Shown here piece by piece: positions 1 through 11,970 of a stretch of DNA of 64,000 bases (position 1 is its first letter; the number at the start of each line of letters is the position of its first letter). The stretch spans positions 1,937,501-2,001,500 of the forward strand of contig NC_092660.1 in the NCBI RefSeq assembly GCF_032118995.1. The letters are read 5' to 3'. Position numbers and translations under genes: made by a program. This stretch comes from Asterias amurensis. Lineage: Eukaryota; Echinodermata; Asteroidea; Forcipulatida; Asteriidae. Under the pieces are notes generated by a model. That model saw only the letters and a program-made list of their open reading frames with translations, did no database searches and had not been told where the DNA came from.

Positions 1-847
1 CACCCCACAAACAGTTACAATGGATAATATTACGTCAGTGTTCGCGACATTGTAAAGGCACCAACGTTCGAGTAAAATCTTGTAAGAAAACCGGAAGCTG
101 AAAGAGAAGTTGGAAAATAAAATTCTGGAGACGATGAGTCACACAATACTAATTTATTTCAGATTGATATAAATAGACATGTAGTTACAGCTGATATTCA
201 GAAATAATCATTACAAGGAAATGTCACCAACATTGTGCTTGTACAACAACAAATGCGCCTTGAATGATGTTTAAGTTTATACTAGATTCTTATAACATTA
301 GGAACTTGTAATTCGAGATAGGTAGTGAACTTTTCGACATTGTTGTCTGAGCGAAATTTGACAGGCATTACTGACCATTTCGGCACAAAGTCCTTTTTCT
401 TTGTGACAAAAATCATCCCACAGTTTCTCAGAAAGTTTGGCTACAATTTTCTACCTCAGTCTGGAAACATTTGATTTTTTCAACAATGGTGTTTTTGCTT
501 TCATTATGACTAATATTGAATCCAGTTTTTCACAGCCGAGATTTGTTATTCTATGCACAAGTTAGAATAGTCTTTTACAATTTACCAAAGGTGTCAAGTG
601 CATTTTAATAGGCTAACAGTGCCATCTTATAGACAGGGTGTACTAACCACGGAGGGAGCCCTCGATGATTTGACGTATTAAAACTAATAAAAATGGAAAA
701 ATACTTTAAAAATGCATTAAAAGTAGTTAAGACCACGTTAGTCCAAACTTAGACAGTCCCGGCCTGTCTTTCCTCTTATGTACAACAACACGAATAAACA
801 ATGGTCATTATTATGCAAAGAAGGGATTGGACCATTTCTTCAATCCA
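1..847. other. AT-rich spacer left of PLPPR-a
   Basis: No coding frame of note, no assembled repeat and no RNA gene seen. It probably includes the rest of the PLPPR-a 3'UTR near the right end. Confidence 0.5.
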
Positions 848-995
848 GGGGACGATTTCACAAAGAGTTAGGACTGGTCCTAACTTAGGACTAGTCCTTA
901 AGATATATAGATTGCATGGAGTGTCCTAAGTTAGGACGAGTACCTGGTCTTAACTCGAGATAAGACTAGTCCTAACTCTTTGTGAAATCCACCCT
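848..995. repeat. Foldback MITE family M2
   Basis: Inverted arms ATTTCACAAAGAGTTAGGAC and its complement at 973-988. The interior is made of repeated TTAGGACTAGTCCTAA words, so the whole element can fold on itself. Confidence 0.92.
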
Positions 996-1039
996 AGACT
1001 CCTCGGGGTGGTTTCATCTATATGGCCCTTTCGAAACCA

Positions 1040-1186
1040 CGGCCTCGACTCCGGGCAGGCTCCATTTTCTCGTCTGAAGCCCTGAGCGCCCACGCAAAGC
1101 ACGCGCAAAAGTGTCAAAACAACCGCGGGGCCAAGCTAGCCTGAGCCGAATCTGGAGCCGAAGCCGTGGTTTCGTAAAGGGTCTAT
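1040..1186. repeat. MITE family M3
   Basis: CCCTTTCGAAACCACGGCCT and the inverted GAAGCCGTGGTTTCGTAAAGGG form the ends. The inside is GC-rich. It starts only 14 bp beyond the PLPPR-a stop codon, so it probably forms part of its 3'UTR. The second copy is at 36577-36712. Confidence 0.88.
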
Positions 1187-1199
1187 GTCTGTAAACGTT

Positions 1200-4100
1200 T
1201 CATATAACTCCAGATGTAGGTGCTTCATGGTGTACAATGGCTATGTCATCCAAGAACGCTGAGTTGTTTATGGCAGGTATTCCATTCTGAAAGAAAATTG
1301 TACCGTCAGGATTTAGAGTTAGTATTAGGCTAGGGGTGAAGAGTGTCAAACAACTCGTCCATCGTTGACTTGTCTTGGCCATCCGTACACCGAGCTGTCT
1401 CACTGTTCAGTTGTCCGAACCGTCGACCGAACGGTCAAGTTGTCCGACGGACGAGTTGTAATAAACTCTGGATTTTATAACCACAACCATGATTGATGAT
1501 TCTAAGCCAAAACTTATAGGCTATAGTGTCAATAATGTGTTTTCGGATTTCAATGCGTAGAGATTCCCAAAGCAATATGCGAAGATCAAGCAACCAAATA
1601 ACATTGAACAAACCTGTGACATGCGCGACGTTGACACCGATTCAATGTTCTTGAAATGGCGAACACGTGGTAGCACAAAGGTAGATGGGTAGTTCCTCAT
1701 GAACTGCTCTTCTTCAGCGGACAGCATGGAGTCTTTGGAGGAGGAGACCAGTTGCAAGTTGGTGTGAGTCTTGGGCAAGTTCTCTCGGAATGTGTTTAGA
1801 ATTGCAAGTGACTGTTGGCAAAATTTTAAACAAACAAAAATTGTTAATGGTCCCAATCGTTGCCCCAGAGAATTCAGAGTTGCTGACTCGAGTCATGTGA
1901 CTTGAACTCGAGTCGGCCGGCTCGATTGATCCTTTTAACTTGTGACTTAACTTGACTTGTAACTTTTAGCATCGACTTGGTTGACAAAAATGACTTGCTG
2001 ACACTCGTGCTCGCGTCTCGAGTGACTCCTTCCAGTCGCTTAGGATCGCGGCTCTACGAAGTTGTCAAAGTCACGAAGGCCATGACAAAAATGATACAGA
2101 GCAAACGACCTTGTGTTTCGTGGTAAGAAGAAAATAACGGAACTCTAGATGTGCCTATCCAACTTGCTGAGATCCTGACCTTGTTAATGTTACCCCTCCC
2201 CTCCCCAGGGTATGGTAATGGGGTTTGTTCCAGTTTCGGAATAAAATACAAGACAATACAATACAATCAATATCTCCGGAGCCGACACCATTTTTGCATG
2301 TGTGCGTGTTTGTGCCAGCTATCATACTAGACCTCAAGCCAGATGGCACCTTCCATCTCCTCCTTTAAAAAATACTAAAGGTTCATTTACCAGGTATAAT
2401 GCGAATGATGTACCAAGTGCGAAACCCGCAAAGATGTCTGTCCAATGGTGCCGATATGAGGCAGCCCGTGAAAAGCCCCAAAGCACGGCACCACTCAGCA
2501 GCGCCAAGCACAACAGAGGGACGGGAAGCCGTGCATTTCGGAACTGCACCTGCGTCGAAAGGTAAATCTGCAAAGCAGAGACAGAGAAGTGTTTCATGTA
2601 TTTAAGTTAATCTTATTATTATGACATATATATTATTTCTTGTAATGAAACCAAGGGTGCCTCATAAGTGAACTTCATCAAAAAGTAGCATGCAAGCCTG
2701 GAAAACCCGAAAACAAGGGACAAGGGTGCTTGCTAGGTGAACCAAAACACTGAGAGTCGTGCGGAGCGCGTAACACGCGTGCACTTTCCATTGTGTAGAT
2801 AGTTCCACCCCTCCCCATTTTATCAGTAAATAAGACGTTGAGGTTTTCGTAAGTACACGCGTGCACTTTCCATTGTGTAGATAGTTCCACCCCTCCCCAT
2901 TTTATCAGTAAATAAGACGTTGAGGTTTTCTCTGTGCTTTCTGCAAACTCACCGTGGCAAAGACAGATGAATATGCACCGAGAGACGCGTGGATGGACGG
3001 TAGAGATCGCCTGTGTGGAGACGGTGACAAGATAAATAAATATTTATATAAGAAAATCACTTGATAACAATGGGACAATTTGGAACGCTAGGTTGCAGCA
3101 GACTTAGCCTACCATGTAAATTTTCATTGTTTAAGTTTAATGTATAAAATCTGTGGACAGTGTGTTTTGTGTCCTACACTGAAAAAGTACCCAAACCATT
3201 CGAACCCGAAATCCAAAAGACAATGAATTTGTTCTACCTGGCTTGTTTGATGAACTCCCAGTCATCCTTCAGACAGGTATACTCCGTGACAAACCTGGTA
3301 TCAGCTTGCCCGTAAATTGGGCTGCAGGCATCGGGATCGCATGCAGCAAAGAAATATGGCGTCATCTGACCCGTCAGACTCTGTATGACGTCAGTGACTA
3401 CCCACGTGGCAAACGCGCCAAATGAAAATACGCCTGAGGAAAGAAAAGTGGAATTATAATTCGTCTGCTCAGAACTATAGATGGATTGTAAAAAACGTCA
3501 TTGGCTGCCACCTTGATGAATGTGTGTATGAGCGAAGAGCTATAGGGAGGCCCTTATAAGCCACATACGCGAGCAAATACGTGAACGTGAACGTCAGTTT
3601 ATCACGTTTCTAGAATACGTGAAGTGACCATTTTTCACGTGCAGACGTAATACGTGAGCATGAAATAAACCCAAAGTGGTGACGTCACCTAGAAATAATA
3701 CAATTTTTGACGTTCACGTTCACGTGTTTGTTCGCGTACCCGTGCAGCTAATCCTCGCTATTGGCTGAGAGACGTAACGCGCGTGCACATTGTTTTTATA
3801 TCAAAGATGGCGGTCAATGACGATTATTGCAATGTCATTAGTGTAAACCGTAAGGTGTCCAGTGCCTTTCAGCATGAAATAATGGGCACGTTCTTTATAA
3901 TTAACTTACCGACGAAGCGAAGTGCTCGTCTCAAGGGTGTATGTAGACTCAGACTACAGCTACGGACAAGCTTGTTAGATTCTCTGATGTCGTCACACCT
4001 ACACAAGGCCAGCATGCTCTCTCCTAACAGGATCTAGGATTAGATTATAACGAACTATACATCAATGCAAAAACAAATTGCTGATGATGGCTTCACGTAA

Positions 4101-5202
4101 GGCATTACAGTCTTTCTCAAAGGCTAAGGACAAGCTACATTAAAGGCACTGGCCAACTTTGGTAGTTGTCAAAGACCAGTATGTTGACGTGGTGTAACCC
4201 AACAAATGCATCAAATAACAAACCTTTCAAAATTTGGGCTCAATTGGTTATTGTATTTGCAAGAGAATAATGAGAGAAGAAACACTCTTGTTGCATTACT
4301 TTGTGTGCTTTCAGATGCATGATAAAAAGGCTTCAGCCGAAGTATTTTATTGTTTGAGTGAGAAACTACCCCTTTCTAAAAAATACTTTACTTCAGAGGG
4401 AGCTGTTTCTCACAATGTTTTATACTATCAACAGCTCAGGCCATTAATAATTCATTAACCGAAGCTGCTTCTTAACTGCTGTTGGCTTTTACGAAAATGA
4501 CTTCCCCAATTTCAGCAAATGATCTCGGTGGTCTAGTTGGCAAGACACTGCTCTAGAATTCTACCGAGTCTATCACCGACACTGACAACGACTTACGTGA
4601 GATTACACTTTCCCCCGGAGAAATTAGTCACAGTTGAGAAAACATGAAAAGATGCTCTTGGTATAAATGTCTCCCACGCCTCGTGCACCCAAATACATTT
4701 TTCTGTGCCGGAGTATGTACAATTGCAAAGGTCGTTGGTTCGAATCCCACCCGAGCATGTGATTTGTTTTCACAGTACTCGGGAAAGCTGAGTCGGTGAA
4801 AGGGTAAAACCAAAGTTAATGTTCATTACGTCTGTTGACTAAATGCTAATGCGACGGAGCACTCATTTTTTTCTATGATGAAAGTGGCGGGGGATAATTA
4901 TTTACCAAAATGACAGGGCCGGTGAAGCAGATGACATAAAGCCCCCTCTCTGGAACTAGTCTGTCATCAATGTATGGTTTCATGAACTGTTGATCGTTGC
5001 ACCAGAATCCCCTGACTGCCGGCTCTGCAATGATATAGTCCGTGAACTCCAGGAAAAACCACAGGACAGCCATACCGGCTAGGAGAACGTAATCCACCCC
5101 CAGGAAGCAGGGCACAAGCCATGAGTTCTTGGAGACAAGTCGACCTCTCTTGTCTTGGAAGGGTTCAGTCGTGCTGCACCAACGATGGTCATCATCCGCC
5201 AT
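1200..5202 (-). CDS. PLPPR-like lipid phosphatase-related protein (paralogue a)
   Basis: Coding exons on the minus strand, in order: 4906-5202, 3910-4033, 3238-3433, 2953-3010, 2391-2567, 1614-1811, 1200-1286. All have GT/AG borders and compatible phases and give 378 aa. The order matches the PAP2/LPP fold: N-terminal membrane segment (SWLVPCFLGVDYVLLAGM), a loop with GFWCNDQQFMKPY typical of PLPPR/LPP proteins, then three active-site-like blocks. C1 is QSLTGQMTP (158-166), with the LPP Lys and Arg replaced by Gln and Thr and the TPYFF continuation that I recall in vertebrate PLPPRs. C2 is PSIH (210-213), His kept. C3 is SR-x5-H-x3-D (258-269), fully intact. Known: LPPs dephosphorylate lipid phosphates at the plasma membrane, and PLPPRs are usually catalytically dead. 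Inference: a PLPPR, activity doubtful because C1 is degenerate. The cytoplasmic tail (exons 6-7) is unlike any tail I know. It is divergent from paralogue b at 27 kb. The first ATG in the exon was chosen; a microsatellite starts about 77 bp upstream. Confidence 0.88.
1614..1811 (-). CDS. PLPPR-a exon 6, cytoplasmic tail
   Basis: A 198-bp phase 0-0 exon. It starts SLAILNTF, which aligns with CFGVLNSF of the paralogue's exon 6, and continues as a polar, Ser/Glu-rich tail of about 60 residues. Exon 7 (1200-1286) adds 28 residues ending PTSGVI. The exon 7 call rests only on splice signals, phase and an in-frame stop, so it is less certain than the rest. Confidence 0.72.
2391..2567 (-). CDS. PLPPR-a exon 5, intact C3 phosphatase motif
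   Basis: This 177-bp phase 0-0 exon encodes two membrane helices around FSRAASYRHHWTDIFAGF. It has the complete PAP2 C3 signature (Ser-Arg, five residues, His, three residues, Asp). The paralogous exon at 32135-32311 has exactly the same length and phase, but Glu and Asn stand where Ser and His should be. Confidence 0.9.
2771..2932. repeat. 80-bp tandem duplication in PLPPR-a intron 4
   Basis: ACACGCGTGCACTTTCCATT through AAGACGTTGAGGTTTTC occurs twice head to tail with hardly any difference, so it is recent. The second copy ends about 20 bp from the exon 4 donor. Confidence 0.93.
3565..3742. repeat. MITE family M4, PLPPR-a intron 2
   Basis: CGCGAGCAAATACGTGAACG TGAACGTCA is inverted at the far end as TGACGTTCACGTTCACGTGT TTGTTCGCG. 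ACGTG words recur inside. Confidence 0.9.
4143..4457 (+). repeat. MITE family M1, PLPPR-a intron 1
   Basis: It opens TTAAAGGCACTGGCCAACTT and keeps GTCAAAGACCAG, TTCAGAGGGAGC and TTCTCACAATGTTTTATACT, which are family hallmarks. The right end is eroded. Confidence 0.85.
4526..4830 (+). repeat. tRNA-derived SINE type B, PLPPR-a intron 1
   Basis: A-box-like TCTAGTTGGCAAGACACTGC, an interruption of about 150 bp, then TTGCAAAGGTCGTTGGTTCG AATCCCACCCGAG (B box), TTTTCACAGTACTCGGGAAAG. The interruption is not identified. Confidence 0.72.
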
Positions 5203-5278
5203 CTTTGTTGCCTTGCATGGAGATCGGAATATGGTAATTATTTAGTGGCCAGAGGTGTAATATGAACTTCAAATAAAT

Positions 5279-5417
<139 letters not shown>

Positions 5418-5846
5418 CAAACAAACAAACAAACACCCCAACACCCCCCCCCCAAAAAAAAAAAACCCAAAAAACTCCAGCCAATTACTAAATCACAAAT
5501 TAATGAAAGTTCCAGCCAATTTAAAGGTCAGAAACGAAAGTTTTACACTAAAATAAGTAATTTATTGTAGAACTTGCGTCTCTGACTTTTGGTGCATTGC
5601 AAAGAAGACGCTGTAAATAATATGCCTTTGTGTGAAAAGTCCCCTATTGGGTCACTTACTTTGAGAATATTGTAACTTGTGTTTTACAGGGAGAAAGGAG
5701 TAATTTAAGTTTTACATTTTAATAGCAGGCTCGCAGCAAAGTATGATATCAAAATAATATGTCGTAGGCTCTACACATTGACAATGGGCCAAAGTTCATA
5801 GCAAAGTGGCATGTCACAAGCACCATCTTGCACTGCTAAGTTTTGC

Positions 5847-6227
5847 TTAAAGACACTGGACACTAGACCAGTCTTCTCACTTGGTGTATCTCAACATAAT
5901 ATGCATAAAATAAAAAAACTGTGAACATCTGAGCTCAATCGGTCGTCGAAAATGCGAGATAATAATTAAAGAAAAAATACCCCTGTCACACAAAGTTGTG
6001 TGCTTTCATCATATGCTTGATTTCGAGACCTCAAATTCTAAATCTGAGGTCTCGAAATCAAATTCACGGAAAATTACTTCTTTCTCGACAACTACGTCAC
6101 TTCAGAGGGAGCCGTTTCTCACAATGTTTTATACTATCAACCTCTCCCCATTACTCGTTACCAAGTAAGGTTTTATGCTAATAATATTCTATTTTGAGTA
6201 ATTACAATGTGTTCACTGCCTTTAACA
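5847..6227 (+). repeat. MITE family M1, complete copy
   Basis: Ends are TTAAAGACACTGGACACTAG and TGTTCACTGCCTTTAA. The core is an inverted pair around GATTTCGAGACCTCA. Terminal inversion plus the palindromic core points to a non-autonomous DNA transposon. Confidence 0.9.
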
Positions 6228-6570
6228 ACAAAGTGTGTGGCAAAATTGCTTGCATTTAGTTATATGAAGTTTTGCCAAGGAGAAAGGTCACATTACGAAA
6301 CAAGAACTTGCATATATAGAGCAATTCCCATTCCCTTGTAAAAATGTACTTAATCAAAATATGAATGCTATTATCAGTCATCTTCGCCGCAAGACAACCC
6401 TGAGTTTAACAATCCCATGTACTTTGAGAAACTCCCTTCATAAACTGAAGTCACTATATAACGAGATACTAACACGATAGGGAACATCCCATGGGTATTT
6501 CACGGTCGCATCTTGTACGGGCATAATGATGCATTGATCTCATCGGCTATGGGTAGTGAACAACAGAAGT

Positions 6571-6960
6571 TTAAAGGCACTGGACACCTTCGGTGATTGT
6601 CAAAGACAGTATTCTCACTTGGTGTATCCCATCATTATGCATAGGCCTAAAATAACAAATCTATGAACATTTGGACTCAATTGGTCATCGAAGTTGCAAG
6701 AGAACGTTGAAAGAAAAAACACCGTTGTCGCGGAAATGTGTGCTTTCAGATGCATAATAATCAAAGGCTTCAGGCCTGAAGTTTTTTTTAAATATTTGAG
6801 TGAGAAATTACCACTCTCTCAAAAACCACGTTACTTTAGAGGGAGCCATTTCTGACAATGTTTATATACTAGCAAAGGTTCACCACTGCACATAACCAAG
6901 TAGGTTTTTATGCTAACAATTATTTGGAATGAATTATCAATAGTGTCCAGTGCCTTTAAC
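6571..6960 (+). repeat. MITE family M1, complete copy
   Basis: TTTAAAGGCACTGGACACCT at the left mirrors AATAGTGTCCAGTGCCTTTAA at the right. The core lacks the GAGGTCTC hairpin. Confidence 0.9.
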
Positions 6961-7559
6961 AGCCGTGGCCTTGAGAAAATAATTGTACGATACAATCCCC
7001 ATGTGTTTTTTGTTGCAGATGACATTTTCATTCTACACGAAATATGTATAGCTATAGAATAATAATAAAGACCCTTTGTAATCATTAGAGGTTTGATGTT
7101 GAATCTGACAAAATAGTCGCAAACAGTGAGTGCTCATGTTTTGTGAAATTACAGACCATTAATTACAACAAATTTGGGGCTAAAACCATTATTGTGCGAG
7201 CCAAGAAAAACAAATAGTGAAAAACCATGTACAAATTGTACTTAGATTTGGCATTGAACTACCGAAATCAGCAGTTACGTTTGTTTATAACCTACAGTTT
7301 TCTAGAATAATATGGCTTCATTTTGAGTGAAATTGTTTTAGTTAAAACCCATGCAAAATTACTAAGCTTTCAGTCTAAAATTAAACAATTATGTTTGTTG
7401 TCCATAGCAATCATTTATAATACTAATTAGGCAAAATTTCACAATGATTACGTCTGTCGATTACAATATTTTTAGAACCACAATTTATACATTTTAAGTC
7501 CATTGTCACCCATCATAGACACAACCCCTGATTCATAGCAACACAATACGCATTGAATA

Positions 7560-7563
7560 TTAA

Positions 7564-7631
<68 letters not shown>

Positions 7632-7645
7632 AAATAAATAATAGA
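7560..7645. repeat. (AAAT)n microsatellite
   Basis: About 20 units of ATAA, interrupted near 7630, in the spacer upstream of PLPPR-a. Confidence 0.95.
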
Positions 7646-8813
7646 CTACTTACCAAGTTTAAATCACACCGAATGTATTTTCTGCTTTTGGATTACAGCC
7701 GCATGAGAGTTGTATTCTTGTATCAGCAAAAACGCATGGCATATCTCTTTTCCATCAACCCCTCATCCAAAATATGATGTTCCATCCCACAACGTTTATA
7801 GCAATGACTGCGTAATACAGGCGTAGTAATTGCAGATAGACAATAGCACGTTCAATTGTAATAGAAAGATAAATGAGTAGCCATCACTGCTCACGCTGAC
7901 AGATTTATTCTTTCATGATAATTAATGAACAGGTGTGCGAATGCTACAATTATGCGGGCGGCACAAAATATAAAGAAGAACCTTCGATGTGATGGTTTGT
8001 GTAGAATGACGCTCGCAAAATTTTAATTTATTCCGTTGTCCTGGTGATATTATGTACTGGTGCATCTTTGAAATATTTTTTTTATTATGGTGTTTTGTAT
8101 TTGCAGTTGTCTTTTCGCCCCTGGAAAGGGGAAGGACCAAAGGAAATTACAACAAATAAATATTGAAATCTACAATCTACCTTTCTAGTTTTACAAATGT
8201 TACTAGAACAGACCATAATATACTGTGATTTTTAGGCCAATTGTTTATCTATGGTCACAGTTGAAGACACATGCTGTAAAAATTATATTAAAAAATACAA
8301 ATAGTATAGATCCTCCTTTAAAATAAACCTCGCCAGTGTGGGATAATGTGACTGTTATCTTATCCTATTTTGCCTTTTTCCTATATTTTTTTATTATTTT
8401 TTTTATTAATTAAATTGCGGTTTAATTGTTTATTGGTATTATGTGTATTTTAACGCCGTGGCATATTTAGTGGTTTTCCATCGGTCAGCTGGTACAAAGA
8501 TGCAATAAAAGTTAAACAGTACAAATTTATATAAAAACTGCTAAGAATGTAAACTTATAATATTCATAAAAAAAAAAACCCAGCACTAAAGAAATTGTCA
8601 TAGATTGTCATTGGAGGGTTCATCGTCAATGGTGGGCAAAAGATCCATTTTTACCTAAGAATTATGGGTGGATTTAAAAATCTTCAAAAGGAAAAACGAA
8701 AACTAAAGAAACCCATTACCTAGTCTTGACCCAAGCTTATGGTGCCTGATATTGGATGTACTACGCGCAGTAGTTGTAAATCGCCAAAGCGCGCCCGCCA
8801 CGGTATGACTTAG

Positions 8814-8857
8814 TTAACTGGCGAGCTTGAAATCTAGATTTCAAGCTCGCCAGTTAA
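8814..8857. repeat. Perfect 44-bp palindrome
   Basis: TTAACTGGCGAGCTTGAAAT, a central CTAG, then its exact reverse complement. It sits about 40 bp left of satellite array 1. The sequence before it (TTGACCCAAGCTTATGGTGC through CACGGTATGACTTAGTTA) recurs in degenerate form at 20383-20478, where only one palindrome arm is left. Confidence 0.95.
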
Positions 8858-8899
8858 AATTCAATATTGTTATCAAGCACCATGTTCTTAGGCCAATAC

Positions 8900-10400
8900 T
8901 ACCCATTATCCTTACCCTTTTTAAATCTTCAAAAGGAAAAAGGACAAACGAACCTTTTTACCCTTTACCGTTTTAAAAATCTTCAAAAGGAAAAAGGAAA
9001 AACGAACCCTTTACCCTTTACCGTTTTAAAAATCTTCAAAAGGAAAAAGAAAAAAAGAACCTTTTACCCTTTACCGTTTTAAAAATCATTAAAACGAAAA
9101 AGAAAAAACGAACCTTTTACCCTTTACCTTTTTAAAAATCTTCAAACGGAAAAAGAAAAAAAGAACCTTTTACCCTTTACCGTTTAAAAAATCTTCAAAA
9201 GGAAAAAGAAAAAACGAACCTTTTACCCTTTACCGTTTTAAAAATCTCCAAAAGGAAAAAGAAAAAACGAACCTTTTACCCTTTACCGTTTTAAAAATCT
9301 TCAAAAGGAAAAAGAAAAAACGAACCTTTTACCTTTTACCGTTTTAAAAATCTTCAAAAGGAAAAAGAAAAAAACGAACCTTTTACTCTTAACCGTTTTA
9401 AAAATCTTCAAAAGGAAGAAGAAAAAACGAACTTTTTACCCTTTACCAGTTTTAAAATCTTCAAAAGGAAAAAGAAAAAACGAACCTTTTACCCTTTACC
9501 GTTTTAAAAATCTCCAAAAGGAAAAAGAAAAAACGAACCTTTTACCTTTTACCGTTTTAAAAATCTTCAAAAGGAAAAAGAAAAAACGAACCTTTTACCC
9601 TTTACCGTTTTAAAAATCTTCAAAAGGAAAAAGAAAAAACGAACCTTTAACCCTTTACCGTTTCAAAAATCTTCAAAACGAAAAAGAAAAAACGAACCTT
9701 TTACCCTTTACCGTTTTAAAAATCTTCAAAACGAAAAAGAAAAAACGAACCTTTTACCCTTTACCGTTTTAAAAATCTTCAAAAGGAAAAAGAAAAAACG
9801 AACCTTTTTTACCTTTTACCGTTTTAAAAATCTTCAGAAGGAAAAAGAAAAAACGAACCTTTTGCCCTTTACCGTTTTAAAAATCTTTAAAAGGAAAAAG
9901 AAAAAACGAACCTTTTACCCTTTACCTTTTTAAAAATCTTCAAAAGGAAAAAGAAAAAACGAACCTTTTACCCTTTACCGTTTAAAAAATCTTCAAAAGG
10001 AAAAAGAAAAAACGAACCTTTTACCCTTTACCGTTTTAAAAATCTTCAAAAGGAAAAAGAAAAAACGAACCTTTTACCCTTTACCGTTTTAAAAATCTTC
10101 AAAAGGAAAAAGAAAAAACGAACCTTTTACCATTTACCGTTTAAAAAATCTTCAAAACGAAAAAGAAAAAACAAACCTTTTACCCTTTACCGTTTTAAAA
10201 ATCTTCAAAAGGAAAAAGAAAAAACGAACCTTTAACCCTTTACCGTTTTAAAAATCTTCAAAACGAAAAAGAAAAAACGAACCTTTTACCCTTTACCAGT
10301 TTTAAAATCTTCAAAAGGAAAAAGGGAAAACGAACCCTTTACCCTTAACAATTTTTAAAATCTTCAAAAGGAAAAAGGAAAAACGAACCTTTTACCCTTT
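8900..10400 (+). repeat. 53-bp satellite array 1
   Basis: Roughly 28 tandem copies of a 53-bp unit built as CGAACCTTTTACCCTTTACC, GTTTTAAAAATCTTC, AAAAGGAAAAAGAAAAAA. The spacing of CGAACC was checked directly (9109, 9162, 9215). One strand is a purine block followed by a pyrimidine block. Copies differ by point changes such as CTTTAACCC, CCAGTTTT and AAAACG. There is no unique spacer, so it is not a CRISPR-like array. Confidence 0.95.
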
Positions 10401-10803
10401 ACCTTTTTAACCATCTTTAAAAGGTTTAAGACAAAACGAACCTATTACCCTTTACCATTTGTTAATCTTCAAAAGGAAAAAGGGAAAAACGAATGGGCGT
10501 ACCCTTCCGTTCATAAAATACGTGAATGAAAAACGAAAATTAAGCCCTTTACCCTCTACCGTTTTCTTAGCCCTTTGCGTTTTTGTAATAACAAAAAGAC
10601 GAGCAACTCAAATCCATTGCTAACTTTTTTTGCAAAAAAAAAAAAAGGAAAAAGGAAAAACGAAACCTTTTACCAGTTTTCTGTTTTCGTCTGAAGCGTG
10701 TAAATTCACCCAGAGTGCATTTCAATGCATGACACGTCCGGTCAATCGCAGGTAAGGGTCACGGGTCATGTACGTTCTTGACACTGACCGTGCACTGAAG
10801 TGC
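10400..10803 (+). repeat. Shared cap of satellite array 1 (segmental duplicate)
   Basis: Non-satellite sequence that starts in degenerate units and continues through GAATGGGCGTACCCTTCCG, a poly-A block at about 10628 and CACCCAGAGTGCATTTCAATG to GACCGTGCACTGA. It is almost identical to 24750-25147. Homology stops at about 10799. Confidence 0.9.
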
Positions 10804-11161
10804 CATGTTGTACGACCCTGTTTCTACCTTCATGGTACGACTGAATGAGAACCGACAAACAAGTTGCAGAATCTTTGAAAGTGTACCCGTGAACTACCCA
10901 ATGAAAGGTGCCCTAGCCTATATACTCTTGTGTGGAGCTCACAGAAAATGCAGACAAATTGGACAATGGACCGGGTCACTTGAAGTTTAGCGTCTCCACC
11001 GCCCCCATTGTCCACCCTCCTTGCTTGTTGTGCAACTAAAAAACTATGTGAAATTGGTATTGACAGGTAGCCTCTTTTGGAATGGTCACCGTATCCCAGG
11101 TAATAGTCTTCTTCTACCTCCATGGTTATCTTAAAGTCAAAGAATTACTAAATACTATTAT

Positions 11162-11545
11162 GTTAGAGACACTGGACACTATTTTTTATATATTGGTAAT
11201 TGTCAAAGACCAGTTTCCTCACTTGGTGTACCTCAACATAATAACAAACCTGTGGAAACTTAATAAGCTCAATAATTGGTCGTCGAAGTTGCGAGATAAT
11301 AAAATAAAATAAAACACCCTTGTCGCACCATAGAGTAAGGATGGTCACACAAGTTTTCGAGACCTAAAAATGTAAATCTGAGGTCTCAAAACCAAATTCT
11401 ACTTCTTTCTCAAAAACTACGTGAGAGAGAGCCGTTTCTCACAACCCCGAATGTTTTTACTCTCCTGACTACTCATAATCAAGCCAAGTAAAGTAAGGGT
11501 TTTTTGCTTATAATTATTTTGAGTAATAAAATTGCCTTGAAGTAA
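11162..11545 (+). repeat. MITE family M1 copy
   Basis: GAGACACTGGACACTATT through AACCCCGAATGTTTTTACTC. The hairpin is AGACCTAAAAATGTAAATCTGAGGTCT. The right terminus is partly lost. Confidence 0.85.
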
Positions 11546-11698
11546 AGTAGGATTTGCACGGAAGAAATACGATCTATTGTTTTTGCAGTAATACTATGTG
11601 GGTTGGGGTGTTTCTAAAAAAAGAACCCTTGGTTTCAAGTTATGCTCTGATCGTCGACAATCAGCCAGTAGAATGCTAGACTCTAATTTCTGCATAAA

Positions 11699-11832
11699 GC
11701 CTGGTTCATACTTCCTGCGAATGCAAATGGGATACGAATGTTGACGTCACAAATTCGCAACGAATAATTCGCAGCAGTTCAACTCTGCTAAATTCACGTG
11801 CGAATATCGCTGGAAAGTATGAACTGGGCTTT
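11699..11832. repeat. MITE family M7
   Basis: AGCCTGGTTCATACTTCCTGCGAAT and the inverted ATATCGCTGGAAAGTATGAACTGGGCT. A one-arm remnant is at 42939-42980 (AGCCTGGTTCATAATTCCTG). Confidence 0.9.
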
Positions 11833-11970
11833 TTTGCTAACCTTCTTATTATACTTTCATTATGAAGAATCATGTGAAGAGGATGTAGAAGAATGCCTTC
11901 TTATAGCTTTAAAAACACTATGAAAAAGAAGCACTCAGCTGGGTACTTGTTGACTCCCAGATTGCTCTAA

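Noticed and set aside
1880-2045. Regulatory cluster of ACTCGAGT words
   Set aside because: It looks like a degenerate simple repeat in PLPPR-a intron 5 (GACTTGACTTG pattern); nothing specific supports regulation.
8900-10400. CRISPR-like array of 53-bp repeats
   Set aside because: Units are directly adjacent with no unique spacers, the sequence is plainly eukaryotic and there are no cas genes.
10805-11123. Duplicated remnant of PLPPR-b exon 1 after the array cap
   Set aside because: Neither overlapping frame (61 and 97 codons) aligns with any PLPPR exon; homology to the right-hand site ends before this point.
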